DNA of 64,000 bases, from NCBI RefSeq assembly GCF_003987135.1, contig NZ_PIPJ01000006.1, positions 1-64,000 of the forward strand. The letters run 5' to 3'. Each line of letters opens with the position of its first letter. Positions within the stretch are counted from its first letter, which is position 1. A model generated the notes under the pieces. It ran no database searches. It saw nothing but the letters and a program-made list of their open reading frames with translations, and had not been told where the DNA came from. This stretch comes from Aliidiomarina iranensis. GTDB taxonomy: Bacteria > Pseudomonadota > Gammaproteobacteria > Enterobacterales > Alteromonadaceae. Positions 8,529 to 18,205 of the stretch are shown one piece after another. Both the position numbers and the translations under genes were made by a program.

Positions 8529-10532
8529 TTATAGCAGCTGCTTTTGCTTAGATTCCACGAGTAGGCTCGCAAGATAACGTAAATGCTGTGTAAGCGCTTT
8601 TTTGCCGTGGAATCCGTGGGATTCTGCAAGCTCTGTTAGTGTATTGCCAGCACTCGCGCAACTTGCTAACAACCCACTCGGTAAAACACCACGGTGAGCT
8701 GCTTCTGCTAATACCGGTTGCAGCAGTTCAAAGGGAATAAAACCAGCGGCAAAATCGCTAAGGTAACTACTCAAGAGTGCCGTTTTATCAAAATATTCTT
8801 CTGCTTGAGTAAGGCTCCAATCTTGTAACCATCTCAGTTGTTGAGTGCTGGTTGTTGTTAGTTGCTGAAAAGGGAAATAGGTGCAAAAACGTTGAAATAG
8901 TTCCTGTAAAAGCGGTGAGTATTGGCCTGGTTCGGGCGTGCGTGCATATAAACCGGAATACATTCCTGAAGCAGCATCAATATGCTGGCCAACGCGCAAA
9001 GGTAAAAACTCATTGCGCAGCCAAAATCGATGTAAGCGTTCACTTACGCCAAAGCTTGTGCCGATTAGGTTGTAATTGCCCTTAGCCTGGATAAGCACAA
9101 AATCCAGAAGTGCTGAGCCGGCACCCTGCTGCTGCACCTGCGGCGCAATTGCAATTCGCACGATTCGTTGCATGCTTAATTGAGCCGCCGCTTTGCTACG
9201 TAAATGAAAACACATACTTTGCGGTAAAAGTTGGCCTGCTGGCCTCCGCTTCCCCTCAAAAATAGGCTGAATCAGTTCCTCAGTAATGGGCCCTTCATCA
9301 GCTATCCAACAGACACCCGTTAGGGTATTTCGATGCCATTGTAAAATCAGTTGTTGTTTCCGATCATCAAGCAACAGGCGCAAATCATTTGGGCTCGTTT
9401 GGTAATGCGCATTTGTTAGTAAGATAAATGCCTGTTCTAGCACTTCGGGAGATAAACTTGCCGCATGTACTTGCTGGTAATTGGCTTGGCCGCTAATTTG
9501 CGCTGTAGGCTCGTTCGGATAAACACAAAAACACCGATTTAATCCAGCCTCTAGCGGATCGCCATCGGCCCAACGAATAGGCTCATGCAAATTAAGAGTG
9601 AATACTTGCTGAAAGTAATTCGGTAATGCTTGTTGGAATCGAAGTAAAAAGCCACGGCCGGCGCTTTCATAGCCTTCGGTTGTAGTGGCAATGGCTAAGC
9701 GCTGGCAACGCTCCGCGAGCGATTGCAACACATGGCTAGGTAATGAGGCGGCTTCATCGATAAGTAACCACTCATTGTCTGTTTGCTGGTAACTTGGCAA
9801 TTGGTCTGGGGCTAAAAATTTAAAACTTGTGATTCCCGCACTATTGCTCGCGCTAAAAAAAACACTCTGTGCTTGCCGTTTTGAGGGGGCGCATAGGGTG
9901 AACCTAAAGCGTTCTTTTGCTGCAGCTATCCAGAACCCCAGTAAACTTGATTTTCCTCGCCCTCTTGCTGCGTTCAGCAACACAGCCCCAGAATCGATAT
10001 TACTAAGTTGTGTTAATGCCTTAGCTTGTTCACAAGTAGGCTCCAGCGCTGTGCTTTTGTAGGCCTGAGATTGAAGTGATTTAGTTTCACTGGCAACTTT
10101 GGGCTTGCCTGCTAGATTCGCTCCTTGAAAGTTTCGCTTTGCGTGAAGAGTAAGTAGGCGCTGGAGTTCTGAGCTATCGGTTAGGTGAGTATCAAGGCCA
10201 GCATTAGCAAGGGTAAAGAGTAAACGTTGGCTACTGGGTGTTAGCTTTTGGGGTAAGCGCAATATGAGTAACCCGCCGCCGGCTAGGGTGCCACTTACGG
10301 CAAGTAGCGCATCGGCATGAAATTGCTCACTTAAATCGAAAAAAATACAGCGGTGTTCAGTACCCAAATATTGGCGATACTGATTTACGTTTGTTGCATC
10401 CAGTTTTAGTAGTGCAAATTCTACTTTCGGAAGCTTCGTGTCTGCCCCGATGAATAGCACCTTTCGGTATTGCTGGTTCGTTTGTGTGGTTGCCATCATA
10501 AATTTGAGTATATCGTGGCGCGCAAATAACAC
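8529..10532 (-). CDS. tmcA: tRNA(Met) cytidine acetyltransferase (TmcA)
   Basis: TmcA makes N4-acetylcytidine at the wobble base of elongator tRNA-Met, using acetyl-CoA and ATP. The protein has an N-terminal DUF1726-type region, an RNA-helicase-like ATPase module with Walker A GRGKSS at 191-196 and DEAA at 259-262, a GNAT acetyltransferase domain around residue 470 (VQQQGAGSALL) and a C-terminal tRNA-binding region. The frame opens with GTG at 10532 (667 residues). ATG codons at 10499 and 10496 are alternatives and may be the true start; none has a good ribosome site. Confidence 0.93.
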   Translation of the reverse strand: MLFARHDILKFMMATTQTNQQYRKVLFIGADTKLPKVEFALLKLDATNVNQYRQYLGTEHRCIFFDLSEQFHADALLAVSGTLAGGGLLILRLPQKLTPSSQRLLFTLANAGLDTHLTDSSELQRLLTLHAKRNFQGANLAGKPKVASETKSLQSQAYKSTALEPTCEQAKALTQLSNIDSGAVLLNAARGRGKSSLLGFWIAAAKERFRFTLCAPSKRQAQSVFFSASNSAGITSFKFLAPDQLPSYQQTDNEWLLIDEAASLPSHVLQSLAERCQRLAIATTTEGYESAGRGFLLRFQQALPNYFQQVFTLNLHEPIRWADGDPLEAGLNRCFCVYPNEPTAQISGQANYQQVHAASLSPEVLEQAFILLTNAHYQTSPNDLRLLLDDRKQQLILQWHRNTLTGVCWIADEGPITEELIQPIFEGKRRPAGQLLPQSMCFHLRSKAAAQLSMQRIVRIAIAPQVQQQGAGSALLDFVLIQAKGNYNLIGTSFGVSERLHRFWLRNEFLPLRVGQHIDAASGMYSGLYARTPEPGQYSPLLQELFQRFCTYFPFQQLTTTSTQQLRWLQDWSLTQAEEYFDKTALLSSYLSDFAAGFIPFELLQPVLAEAAHRGVLPSGLLASCASAGNTLTELAESHGFHGKKALTQHLRYLASLLVESKQKQLL

Positions 10533-10535
10533 CTA

Positions 10536-10565
10536 AAAAAATCCCGGCGAGGCCGGGATTTTTAA
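10536..10565 (-). terminator. Terminator after the symporter gene
   Basis: ATCCCGG and CCGGGAT form a perfect stem around CGAGG-type loop bases, with A-rich and T-rich flanks on both sides. It follows the symporter gene on the minus strand and could work in both directions. Confidence 0.85.
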
Positions 10566-10605
10566 TCTAGTTTTTTTTGAACAATTGAGCAAATGCACAA
10601 GCTAC

Positions 10606-12024
10606 TTAGAAAAGAGGCATGGCAAAGAAAATATCCAATACTGTGTTTACAAACACAACCGCAAGAATAATGGGAATAAAGGTTGTAAGCGAAAAGCTTA
10701 TGTATTTTTGGAACAAACCATCTTTATAACCTACCGCACCAGTATTCAATTCATCATGTAAATTCTTTGTGCGCCAATGCCACACCACAAATAAACAAAT
10801 GAGCAGGCCATTGAGAGGTAGCACAGTATCGTAGAATACATCATAAATTAAATCGAACACCGAGCGTGAACCACCACCGTAGCTAACAAAATCAGTGAAG
10901 AAATTGACCATACCGAACGAAGCTGTGGCGATCAGCGTTAAAATCCCCATGGTACCTGCCAGTACGAGCAGTGCTTTGGAACGAGTAAAGGAATACTTGC
11001 GCACAATGGTAGCTGTTGGCACTTCTATGATGGATACCAAAGATGTGATCGCCGCTACAAAAACTAAGAGAAAGAAGATAACCGCCACGATACTGGCACC
11101 GAGATAACCAATGTTGGCCGATAGTGCTAAGAATATCTGCGGCAAGAAGGTAAAGATCATAGCCACCGATGATTCACTTAGCTCTGCGGGGTTGGTATCT
11201 GGGTTGATCGCGAAAATCGCTGGTAATACCATTAAACCGGCAGTAAAAGCCACCGCAGTATCGGTTAACAGCACCATTTTCCCAGCGCCCACTACATTAT
11301 CGCGCTGGCGCAAATAAGAACCATAGGTGATCAAAATACCCATACCAAGCGATAACGAGAAAAACGCTTGTGATAATGCACCACTAATTACACTGCCATT
11401 AATTTTGCTGAAATCAGGTACCAAATAGAACTGCACCCCCGCAAAAGCATTATCTAAAGTGAGTACAAAGCCCACGAGTACCAGCAACATGATAAATAAG
11501 GCTGGCATCATAATTCGCGCGGCTTTCTCAATACCATCGCGTACGCCACTTACCAGTACAAAATAAACAATGGCAGCAACCATTGCGAGGTATAAGAAAA
11601 CGCTCCAGCTGTTAATAAATAAGCCAAAATACTCTGGGTTCGCAATAGTATCGAGGTTGCCTAATACCGTTTGTATTAAATAACCGAGTATCCAAACCGT
11701 AATCACCATATAGAACACGCCAATCATAAAAGGCGTGATTACGGCCAACCAACCGGCAAAACGCCATGGGCTTTTACTGCCAGCAAGCGAAATATAAGCA
11801 CCATGCGGATCTGATTGGGTTTTGCGGCCTAACCCCATTTCTGCGAGCATAATGGGCAAACACACAAAAACCACAAAAATGGCGTAGATAATAAGAAAAG
11901 CACCACCGCCATTTTTGGTGGCGGCAACAGGAAAACCAACCATGTTGCCAATACCAACGGCGGAGCCGGCGGCAGCAAGAATAAAGCCAAGGCGGGAACT
12001 AAAATGCTCGCGAGGCGTGTTCAT
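10606..12024 (-). CDS. Sodium-dependent transporter of the neurotransmitter:sodium symporter (SNF) family
   Basis: The 472-residue inner-membrane protein has the LeuT/SNF fold: about 11-12 hydrophobic helices and the family's first-helix sequence GSAVGIGNMVGFP, with the break that binds sodium and substrate. Such proteins take up amino acids or similar small amines with Na+; the substrate here is unknown. The start at 12024 (MNTPREHFSSRLGF) has AGGA nine bases upstream, better than a TTG two codons earlier. It is a single gene with its own terminator at 10536. Confidence 0.93.
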   Translation of the reverse strand: MNTPREHFSSRLGFILAAAGSAVGIGNMVGFPVAATKNGGGAFLIIYAIFVVFVCLPIMLAEMGLGRKTQSDPHGAYISLAGSKSPWRFAGWLAVITPFMIGVFYMVITVWILGYLIQTVLGNLDTIANPEYFGLFINSWSVFLYLAMVAAIVYFVLVSGVRDGIEKAARIMMPALFIMLLVLVGFVLTLDNAFAGVQFYLVPDFSKINGSVISGALSQAFFSLSLGMGILITYGSYLRQRDNVVGAGKMVLLTDTAVAFTAGLMVLPAIFAINPDTNPAELSESSVAMIFTFLPQIFLALSANIGYLGASIVAVIFFLLVFVAAITSLVSIIEVPTATIVRKYSFTRSKALLVLAGTMGILTLIATASFGMVNFFTDFVSYGGGSRSVFDLIYDVFYDTVLPLNGLLICLFVVWHWRTKNLHDELNTGAVGYKDGLFQKYISFSLTTFIPIILAVVFVNTVLDIFFAMPLF

Positions 12025-12177
12025 AAGCAAATTCCTATTTTTTGTTATAGTTTTATTAATAGCTAGGCGTTATAGCAGGTTTTACCCCACCACCGCAAAC
12101 CCCAAGTTACGTTGCTGGCGCTGGTTGGCGCAGCAAACGCGATAAACACCCAACCAAAAACAACGTGATTGGCTATC

Positions 12178-12645
12178 TCATCGTTTTGGCTTTGCAGAAA
12201 CGTAAATGGTGATAAAGCCGGTTATCACTTGTGTACCATCGGCTTTATAGCCATTTACAGCAACCGCAATATCACCAATATTCCACGCTTCAGCTGGAAT
12301 TTCCGCGGTAATGCGAATATCCGAATCAGCTTTGGCAGTATATTCAACTTGCATACCTTTCGGAATCCAACGCAAATGTTTAGGAATAGAGGCCTCAGCT
12401 ACTGCACCCATGGCCATCTCTAAGCCATTACAAAGCGCAATAGCGTGAACAGTGCCGATATGGTTGGCAACCGCCTTGCGCTTCTTGAACTTGAGTTCGC
12501 AGTAGCCTGGCCGCAATTCAGTGATGAGTGGTTTAATGGTTTTGAAATAGGGCGCTTTACTGGCAAACATGCGCGAAAATATTTGGCGGCCAAAGGGTAG
12601 TCGCAAAGTTTTATGATACAAAGCTAGTAAATAATTTGAAGCCAT
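12178..12645 (-). CDS. DUF4442 (hotdog-fold) protein, possible thioesterase
   Basis: The 155-residue protein fits the DUF4442 branch of the hotdog superfamily, related to YiiD-like putative thioesterases. The central helix region NHIGTVHAIALCNGLEMAMG (about 62-81) is typical. No catalytic activity has been fixed for this family. The ATG at 12645 is chosen; the frame opens two codons earlier with TTG. It is a lone gene between the symporter and a hairpin-bounded monooxygenase gene. Confidence 0.85.
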   Translation of the reverse strand: MASNYLLALYHKTLRLPFGRQIFSRMFASKAPYFKTIKPLITELRPGYCELKFKKRKAVANHIGTVHAIALCNGLEMAMGAVAEASIPKHLRWIPKGMQVEYTAKADSDIRITAEIPAEAWNIGDIAVAVNGYKADGTQVITGFITIYVSAKPKR

Positions 12646-12755
12646 TTGCAATTCTCAATGTAAATGATAGAAACCTGTGATCTTAATTTTTATAAGGCGC
12701 GTTTATATTTTCAACAGCAGGTTTGCCGGCCTGTTGTTCGCTAGCAACGAGCTTG

Positions 12756-12786
12756 GGCCAACAGTTTATCTGTTGGCTCTTTTTTT
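12756..12786 (+). terminator. Hairpin around the stop codon of the flavin monooxygenase gene
   Basis: GCCAACAG (12757-12764) and CTGTTGGC (12770-12777) form a perfect 8-bp stem; the TAA of the monooxygenase gene is in the loop. A T run follows on the plus strand (12779-12786). On the minus strand, where the gene is read, the hairpin lacks a T tail, so it may be an mRNA-end stabiliser rather than a terminator for that gene. Confidence 0.5.
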
Positions 12787-14175
12787 GCCTGCAGTTAAGG
12801 GCTCTAAGTACAAAGATGTTCTGCGATTAAACGATTTATAAGCGCCGATTTTTCCGCCTGGAGCCTTACCAATATCTATTCCAGCTTGCTTCAAAGCTGC
12901 CTTTAAATCACGCCGGAACTTATGATAATCCACTTGGGTAGAATGCCGCGCGCCACCCTCGAAAGGTAAATGCGGATTATTTATTTCATGCTCTATTGCA
13001 GCTGGCATATCTGCAGGCCTTTGATAGCGGCCTAAAATTTCCTGCACGGCCAGTTTCGCTTGATAATCGGCCAAGGGCCAAATACAGCCGAGAGGCTGAA
13101 ATAGCCCGATGAAGTATAGATTTTGATAATCGGCGTGCATCATTTTTAAAAACAAAGGCACTTTTTCAGCATGTTCAAAATCGATAAAGCTTTTGGCAAA
13201 AAAAGGAAAGCTAATACGAAAACCAGTGCAAGCCACAAGAATATCGTAAATTCCACTTTTACCATCGCTGAAAGTGATAGTATTTTCGGCAATAGCGGCA
13301 ATATCTGTACGTGGGTGAATACGGCCATGGCGAATAAAATCAAGCAAATCAGAATTCACCGTTGGGTGATGGCTGAGTAACAGTGAATTTGGCTCGGGTA
13401 AGTTGTATTGTGCCTTGTAATTACCTTGCATGAGCTTCACTAGTTTGGTGAGTACCCATTGCCGAATTCGGTTTGGTACCCAGAGCGGCATGCGGCTACC
13501 CAGCACATCCGAAGGTTTACCAAACATAAACTTAGGTAAGAACCATTGTGGGCTGCGCATACTCATATGCACCGTTTCGGCAATACGGGCCGATTCTACT
13601 GCTACATCACAGGCCGAGTTGCCAGCACCAATCACCAACACGCGTTGCCCGCGCCAACTATCATCTACGCCTTTAAAATCATGGGAGTGGAGATAACGGC
13701 CGGAAAATTCGCCCGGTAATTCTGGGTGCTTTGGATTCCAGTGGTGGCCATTAGCTACCATTAAGTGAGTGAAATGTTTGCTACGTTGGATGCCTTCATT
13801 ATCGCGCCACGTAATTAAAAACTCACCACTGGTTTGGCGCTCAACTTGCTCTACTGTGGTTTGAAAGCGAATAGTAGGAAATACGCCAAAGTGTTTGGCG
13901 TAGTTTTCAAAGTAACTTTGTAGTTGCCGATGGTTTGGGTAATCGGGATACTCGGCCGGCATTGGAAAATCTTCGTATTCCGACCAAGCCTTAGAACTAA
14001 TAATATGGGTATTCTCATATACACTGGAATGCCCAGTACGTGAATTGAAAACCCAATTGCCGCCCACTTGATTGTTCTTTTCGAACACCTCAACAGCGAG
14101 GCCCGCTTCCAGGCAATTTTTAGCTGCCGTTAAACCGCTCGGCCCCGCGCCTATCACCGCAACAGTTGCACGCAT
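12766..14175 (-). CDS. Flavin-containing monooxygenase (FMO/BVMO-like)
   Basis: The 469-residue flavoprotein has an FAD site GAGPSG at 9-14, an NADPH site GAGNSA at 183-188 and the FMO fingerprint F-x-G-x3-H-x3-F at 157-167 (F157, G159, H163, F167). Enzymes of this class oxygenate soft nucleophiles such as amines or sulfides, or ketones in the Baeyer-Villiger branch; the substrate cannot be read here. The ATG lies two bases after the stop of the YjdM-like gene, so the two are probably cotranscribed. A hairpin surrounds its stop codon. Confidence 0.92.
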   Translation of the reverse strand: MRATVAVIGAGPSGLTAAKNCLEAGLAVEVFEKNNQVGGNWVFNSRTGHSSVYENTHIISSKAWSEYEDFPMPAEYPDYPNHRQLQSYFENYAKHFGVFPTIRFQTTVEQVERQTSGEFLITWRDNEGIQRSKHFTHLMVANGHHWNPKHPELPGEFSGRYLHSHDFKGVDDSWRGQRVLVIGAGNSACDVAVESARIAETVHMSMRSPQWFLPKFMFGKPSDVLGSRMPLWVPNRIRQWVLTKLVKLMQGNYKAQYNLPEPNSLLLSHHPTVNSDLLDFIRHGRIHPRTDIAAIAENTITFSDGKSGIYDILVACTGFRISFPFFAKSFIDFEHAEKVPLFLKMMHADYQNLYFIGLFQPLGCIWPLADYQAKLAVQEILGRYQRPADMPAAIEHEINNPHLPFEGGARHSTQVDYHKFRRDLKAALKQAGIDIGKAPGGKIGAYKSFNRRTSLYLEPLTAGKKRANR

Positions 14176-14177
14176 GC

Positions 14178-14516
14178 TTAAACCTTCTTCACAAACTCAG
14201 TTTTTAGTTTCATCGGGCCAATGCCATCGATTTTACAATCAATATCGTGATCCCCATCTACTAACCGAATATTTTTTACCTTAGTGCCCACTTTTACCAC
14301 TAATGAAGAACCTTTTACTTTTAAATCTTTGATAACGGTTACCGTGTCACCATCTTGCAGTTCATTGCCGTTGGCATCACGTTTTATTGATGTGCTTTCA
14401 GCCTCATTTTCGGCTATTTGCGACCATTCATGCCCACATTCAGGACACACATACATCATGCCATCTTCATATGTGTACTCTGAACTACATTGTGGGCAGT
14501 TGGGTAAATTACTCAT
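14178..14516 (-). CDS. yjdM: YjdM/PhnA family zinc-ribbon protein
   Basis: The 112-residue protein has an N-terminal zinc ribbon (CPQC at 8-11 and CPEC at 24-27) followed by an SH3-like domain with [15 protein letters not shown], the pattern of the YjdM (formerly PhnA) family. In spite of the old name the family is not needed for phosphonate use and its role is unknown. The start has GTGTTA but no strong ribosome site. It directly precedes the flavin monooxygenase gene with a two-base gap. Confidence 0.9.
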   Translation of the reverse strand: MSNLPNCPQCSSEYTYEDGMMYVCPECGHEWSQIAENEAESTSIKRDANGNELQDGDTVTVIKDLKVKGSSLVVKVGTKVKNIRLVDGDHDIDCKIDGIGPMKLKTEFVKKV

Positions 14517-14571
14517 GGGTTAACACCTTTTAAACATCGATTTAGCCTATAATGCCTCAATCTAGTTCATC

Positions 14572-15780
14572 ATGCCACGTGGTACCACCATGGATAATGC
14601 GAATACAACAACGTACATAAAAGGGTTTGCTTGGCTACTCGCTGGGCTTGTGGCCTTGGGGCCGTTGGCAATTGATGCGTATTTGCCGGCGATGCCTATT
14701 ATGGCTACGGATTTGGAAACATCGCTGCATAACATTGAAATTACCTTGAGCGTTTTTTTAATCGGCTTTGCAGCGGGCCAATTAATTGGTGGGCCGCTAT
14801 CCGATCACTTTGGTAGGCGCCTCACTATACTTGTTGGCTTGAGCCTATTTACCTTTGGTAGTGTATTTATTGCGCTTGGTTCTTCTATCGAACTGCTCTG
14901 GTTTGGCCGAGTTTTACAAGCGTTCGGTGGGGGCATGGGGGTAGTGAATACCATGGCGGTTGTACGCGATCGCTACTCGGGTAAAGATAGTGCGAAAATA
15001 CTTTCGCAAATTGTAACCATAATGATGGCCGCACCATTGCTGGCGCCGTTTATCGGCGCGTTCTTTTTGATAATCAGTGATTGGCGGAGTATTTTTTGGT
15101 TCCTAGCTGCCTATGCCGTGCTATTGCTCTTTCTGCTGCGGCGTTATCTGCCTGAAACTCGTAAAGTATCCACCGCCCCGAAGCAATCAGCACTCAGGCG
15201 TTACCTTTCAGTGTTGCAGCATAAACGTGCTTTAGGTGTTTTATTTGCAGTAGCGTTTAGTAATGCGGGTATGTTCACCTTTATCACCACATCGCCCGGC
15301 GTTTATATGGGCCATTATGGTGTAAGTGAGAGCTTGTATCCTATCTTGTTTGCGGTAAATATCATTGCATTAAGCTTGTGTAACCAGATTAATATTCGAG
15401 TATTAAAGCATTTTGAACCAGAACAAGTTTTGCGCACTGGGCAAAAGTTACAGCTAGGTATTGGCGTAATGATGGTGCTTACCGTTACCGCTTTTAATTT
15501 GCCGATTTGGTTACTGGTGCCGCAGATCATGCTCTTTGTTGGTATGCAGGGTTTCGTCGTGGCGAATGGTATGTCGCGGGTAGCCGATTTCTTTCCGCAT
15601 AACTCCGCTACGGCTTCGGCTCTAGTGAGCTCCAGTGGTTTCACCATGGGCGCATTAGTAGGTGGCGTAGCCGCACTAATGAGCGATGGCGATCCATTTA
15701 CCATGGTTGCGGTTATGGCTTCATCACCGTTACTAGGGATAATACTTCGGGTTTTAATGCACCAAAGCGCCCGAGAATGA
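14572..15780 (+). CDS. MFS exporter of the Bcr/CflA subfamily
   Basis: The 402-residue protein has twelve predicted membrane helices and the drug:H+ antiporter-1 (12 TMS) signatures: GPLAIDAYLPAMP in helix 1 and GPLSDHFGRR in the loop between helices 2 and 3. This matches Bcr/CflA-type exporters (chloramphenicol, bicyclomycin or natural substrates); the substrate is not known. Two starts are possible, ATG 14572 and ATG 14590; neither has a clear ribosome site. It is divergent from yjdM with about 55 bp between them. Confidence 0.88.
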   Translation: MPRGTTMDNANTTTYIKGFAWLLAGLVALGPLAIDAYLPAMPIMATDLETSLHNIEITLSVFLIGFAAGQLIGGPLSDHFGRRLTILVGLSLFTFGSVFIALGSSIELLWFGRVLQAFGGGMGVVNTMAVVRDRYSGKDSAKILSQIVTIMMAAPLLAPFIGAFFLIISDWRSIFWFLAAYAVLLLFLLRRYLPETRKVSTAPKQSALRRYLSVLQHKRALGVLFAVAFSNAGMFTFITTSPGVYMGHYGVSESLYPILFAVNIIALSLCNQINIRVLKHFEPEQVLRTGQKLQLGIGVMMVLTVTAFNLPIWLLVPQIMLFVGMQGFVVANGMSRVADFFPHNSATASALVSSSGFTMGALVGGVAALMSDGDPFTMVAVMASSPLLGIILRVLMHQSARE

Positions 15781-15933
15781 GGCAAAGAACGTGTTTTCTG
15801 GCACCAAACGCCTTATTTTTCATCCTCAATTGATGCATACTGAGGTACAGCCTCGCGCGCGTAATCTGTGAAAAGGCGAGTTGCTCAACACCATCGTGTT
15901 TAGCACGCATAAAACTAACATAGGGGAAATCGT

Positions 15934-18120
15934 GTGATTACCATGAAAAAAACAATTTTAGCATCGTTAATCGGTGCATCCTTAGCCATTACTGGGTGTT
16001 CTGAACCTGCACCAACACAAACTTCAGAAACGGCATCAATGAACGAGAGTAGTTCAACCAATGCTGAAGCATCAGTACAGAATCCATTTTTCCAAGCCAG
16101 TACTTTACAGTATCAAGCTCCTGATTTCCGTGTAATCAACGATGACCATTTCTTGCCTGCTTTTGAGCGTGGCATGGAAGAGCACATGGCGGAAATTGAA
16201 GAAATTGCCAACAATCCAGAAGCACCTACATTTGAAAATACAATTGTTGCCATGGAGCGTAGCGGTGAGTTGTTAACTCGTGTATCGCGTGTTTTCTATA
16301 ACTTAACCGGTACAGATAGCAACGAGCAACGCCGAGCTATCCAATCTGAACTAGCGCCGAAAAGTGCCGCGCACTCAGACAACATCAACTTGAACGCTGA
16401 GTTATTTGAACGTGTTAAAAGCATTTATGATAACCGTGAAAATTTAGGTTTAAACAGTGAACAACAGCGTTTAGTGGAAGTTTATCATCAGCGCTTTGTG
16501 CGTGCGGGTGCGCTGTTAACAGAAAGCCAAAAAGAAGCTATTCGCGCTCTTAATGAAGAGCATTCAATGTTAACTACTCAGTTCGCGCAAAACTTGCTAG
16601 CGGAAACGCGCAATATTGCGGTTGTGGTTGATAATGTTGAAGAACTAGATGGTTTATCAAATGCTCAAATTCGCTCCGCAGCTGATGCCGCGGCAGCTCG
16701 GGGTATGGAAGGCCAATATTTAATTAGCATCACCAATACAACTCGGCAGCCGATTTTAACGTCGCTGAATAATCGTGAGCTTCGCCAGCGTGTTTGGGAG
16801 GCCTCTGCTAACCGTGCGCAATCAGGTGAATATGATAATACCGGTATTTCCGCCCGCTTGGCGCAAATTCGAGCTGAGCGCGCAGCTTTGCTTGGCTATG
16901 ATAGCTGGGCAGATTACAACCTTGAACCGCAAATGGCTGAAAAACCAGAAGCTGTTTTCGAAATGCTTGGTAGCATGTTACCCACAGTAATTGCGAATAC
17001 CAAACTTGAGCAGGAAGCGATTCAAGATATGATCGAAAAGCGCGGTGGTGATTTTGAGGTTAAGCCTTGGGATTGGGAGTACTACGCAGAATTTGTACGC
17101 CAAGAGCTTTATGATCTAGATGAAAGTGAAGTGCGCGAATATTTCGAATTTAATCGTGTTCTGCACGATGGCGCATTTTATTTAATGAACCGGTTCTATG
17201 GAATTACGTTTGAGCCACGCCCTGATTTACCAACCTATCACGAAGATGTGGAAGTGTATGAAGTGTTTGATGCCGATGGCACCAGCCTAGCGTTATTCTA
17301 CGCAGATTACTTTGCCCGTGAAGGTAAGCGCGGTGGTGCCTGGATGAGCTCATTTGTTGGCCAATCACACTTGCTTGATACTAAGCCTGTGGTTGTTAAC
17401 GTAATGAATATTCCAAAAGGCCCAGAAGGCGAACCAACGCTAGTGAGCTACGATCATGTAACTACCATCTTCCATGAGTTGGGCCATGGTATTCACGGTA
17501 TGTTCTCGAACGTAACTTATCCTACTTTGGCAGGTACCTCAGTTTCTCGAGATTTCGTTGAGTTCCCATCAACTTTTGAAGAAGATTGGGCTGCCCATCC
17601 AGAAGTAATTGGCAACTATGCTAAGCATTATGAAACGGGAGAACCAATTCCAGCTGAGTTGTTGGAAAGAGTAATGCAATCACGTAGCTTTAATCAGGGC
17701 TTCGATACCCTTGAATATATCTCTGCTTCATTACTCGATATGGAATGGCACTCACTAACAGCGGATGATGAATTGCAAGATGTGAATGAATTTGAAGCTG
17801 CCGCTCTAGCTAAGTATGGTGTTGATTTAGAGGCTGTTCCACCACGTTATAAAACTACTTTCTTCTCCCACTCAATGGGCGGTGGATACTCAGCAAGCTA
17901 TTACGCCTATATGTGGAGTGAAATTTTAGCTGCTGATGCCTTCGCTTATGTGCAAAGCCAAGGTGGTTTAACGCGGGAAAATGGTAATCATTACCGCCGT
18001 AATATTTTAGAAGTGGGTAACTCACGGCCAACGATGGATTCATACATTGAATTCCGTGGCCAAGAGCCAACTACCGATGCACTTCTAATTCGCCGGGGCT
18101 TAAAGCTTAACGTTGAGTAA
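15934..18120 (+). CDS. M3 family metallopeptidase lipoprotein (oligopeptidase / Dcp-like)
   Basis: The 728-residue protein is a zinc peptidase of family M3 (oligopeptidase A / dipeptidyl carboxypeptidase). The zinc site HELGH is at 514-518, with the downstream family motif FSHSMGGGYSASYYAYMWSE. An N-terminal lipobox (ITGC) and Ser/Thr-rich linker suggest a lipoprotein exported to the periplasm. The GTG at 15934 is chosen because AGGGGA lies six bases upstream; an ATG three codons later is 15 bases away. Length is close to other exported M3 enzymes. It is a single gene with a terminator. Confidence 0.93.
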   Translation: MITMKKTILASLIGASLAITGCSEPAPTQTSETASMNESSSTNAEASVQNPFFQASTLQYQAPDFRVINDDHFLPAFERGMEEHMAEIEEIANNPEAPTFENTIVAMERSGELLTRVSRVFYNLTGTDSNEQRRAIQSELAPKSAAHSDNINLNAELFERVKSIYDNRENLGLNSEQQRLVEVYHQRFVRAGALLTESQKEAIRALNEEHSMLTTQFAQNLLAETRNIAVVVDNVEELDGLSNAQIRSAADAAAARGMEGQYLISITNTTRQPILTSLNNRELRQRVWEASANRAQSGEYDNTGISARLAQIRAERAALLGYDSWADYNLEPQMAEKPEAVFEMLGSMLPTVIANTKLEQEAIQDMIEKRGGDFEVKPWDWEYYAEFVRQELYDLDESEVREYFEFNRVLHDGAFYLMNRFYGITFEPRPDLPTYHEDVEVYEVFDADGTSLALFYADYFAREGKRGGAWMSSFVGQSHLLDTKPVVVNVMNIPKGPEGEPTLVSYDHVTTIFHELGHGIHGMFSNVTYPTLAGTSVSRDFVEFPSTFEEDWAAHPEVIGNYAKHYETGEPIPAELLERVMQSRSFNQGFDTLEYISASLLDMEWHSLTADDELQDVNEFEAAALAKYGVDLEAVPPRYKTTFFSHSMGGGYSASYYAYMWSEILAADAFAYVQSQGGLTRENGNHYRRNILEVGNSRPTMDSYIEFRGQEPTTDALLIRRGLKLNVE

Positions 18121-18145
18121 GTAAATTTTGCAGCGTTAGAACTTA

Positions 18146-18178
18146 AAAACCCGATTCAGTAATGAATCGGGTTTTTTG
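18146..18178 (+). terminator. Terminator between convergent peptidase and sugar dehydrogenase genes
   Basis: AACCCGATTCA and TGAATCGGGTT pair around GTAA, with a six-T run on the plus strand and A-rich sequence on the other side, so it may serve both genes. Confidence 0.9.
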
Positions 18179-18205
18179 TGTTTGGTTGAAGTTAGTTAGC
18201 GCCTG

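Noticed and set aside
15315-15785. 156-codon minus-strand frame
   Set aside because: It is antisense to the MFS exporter, with no recognisable domain or ribosome site.
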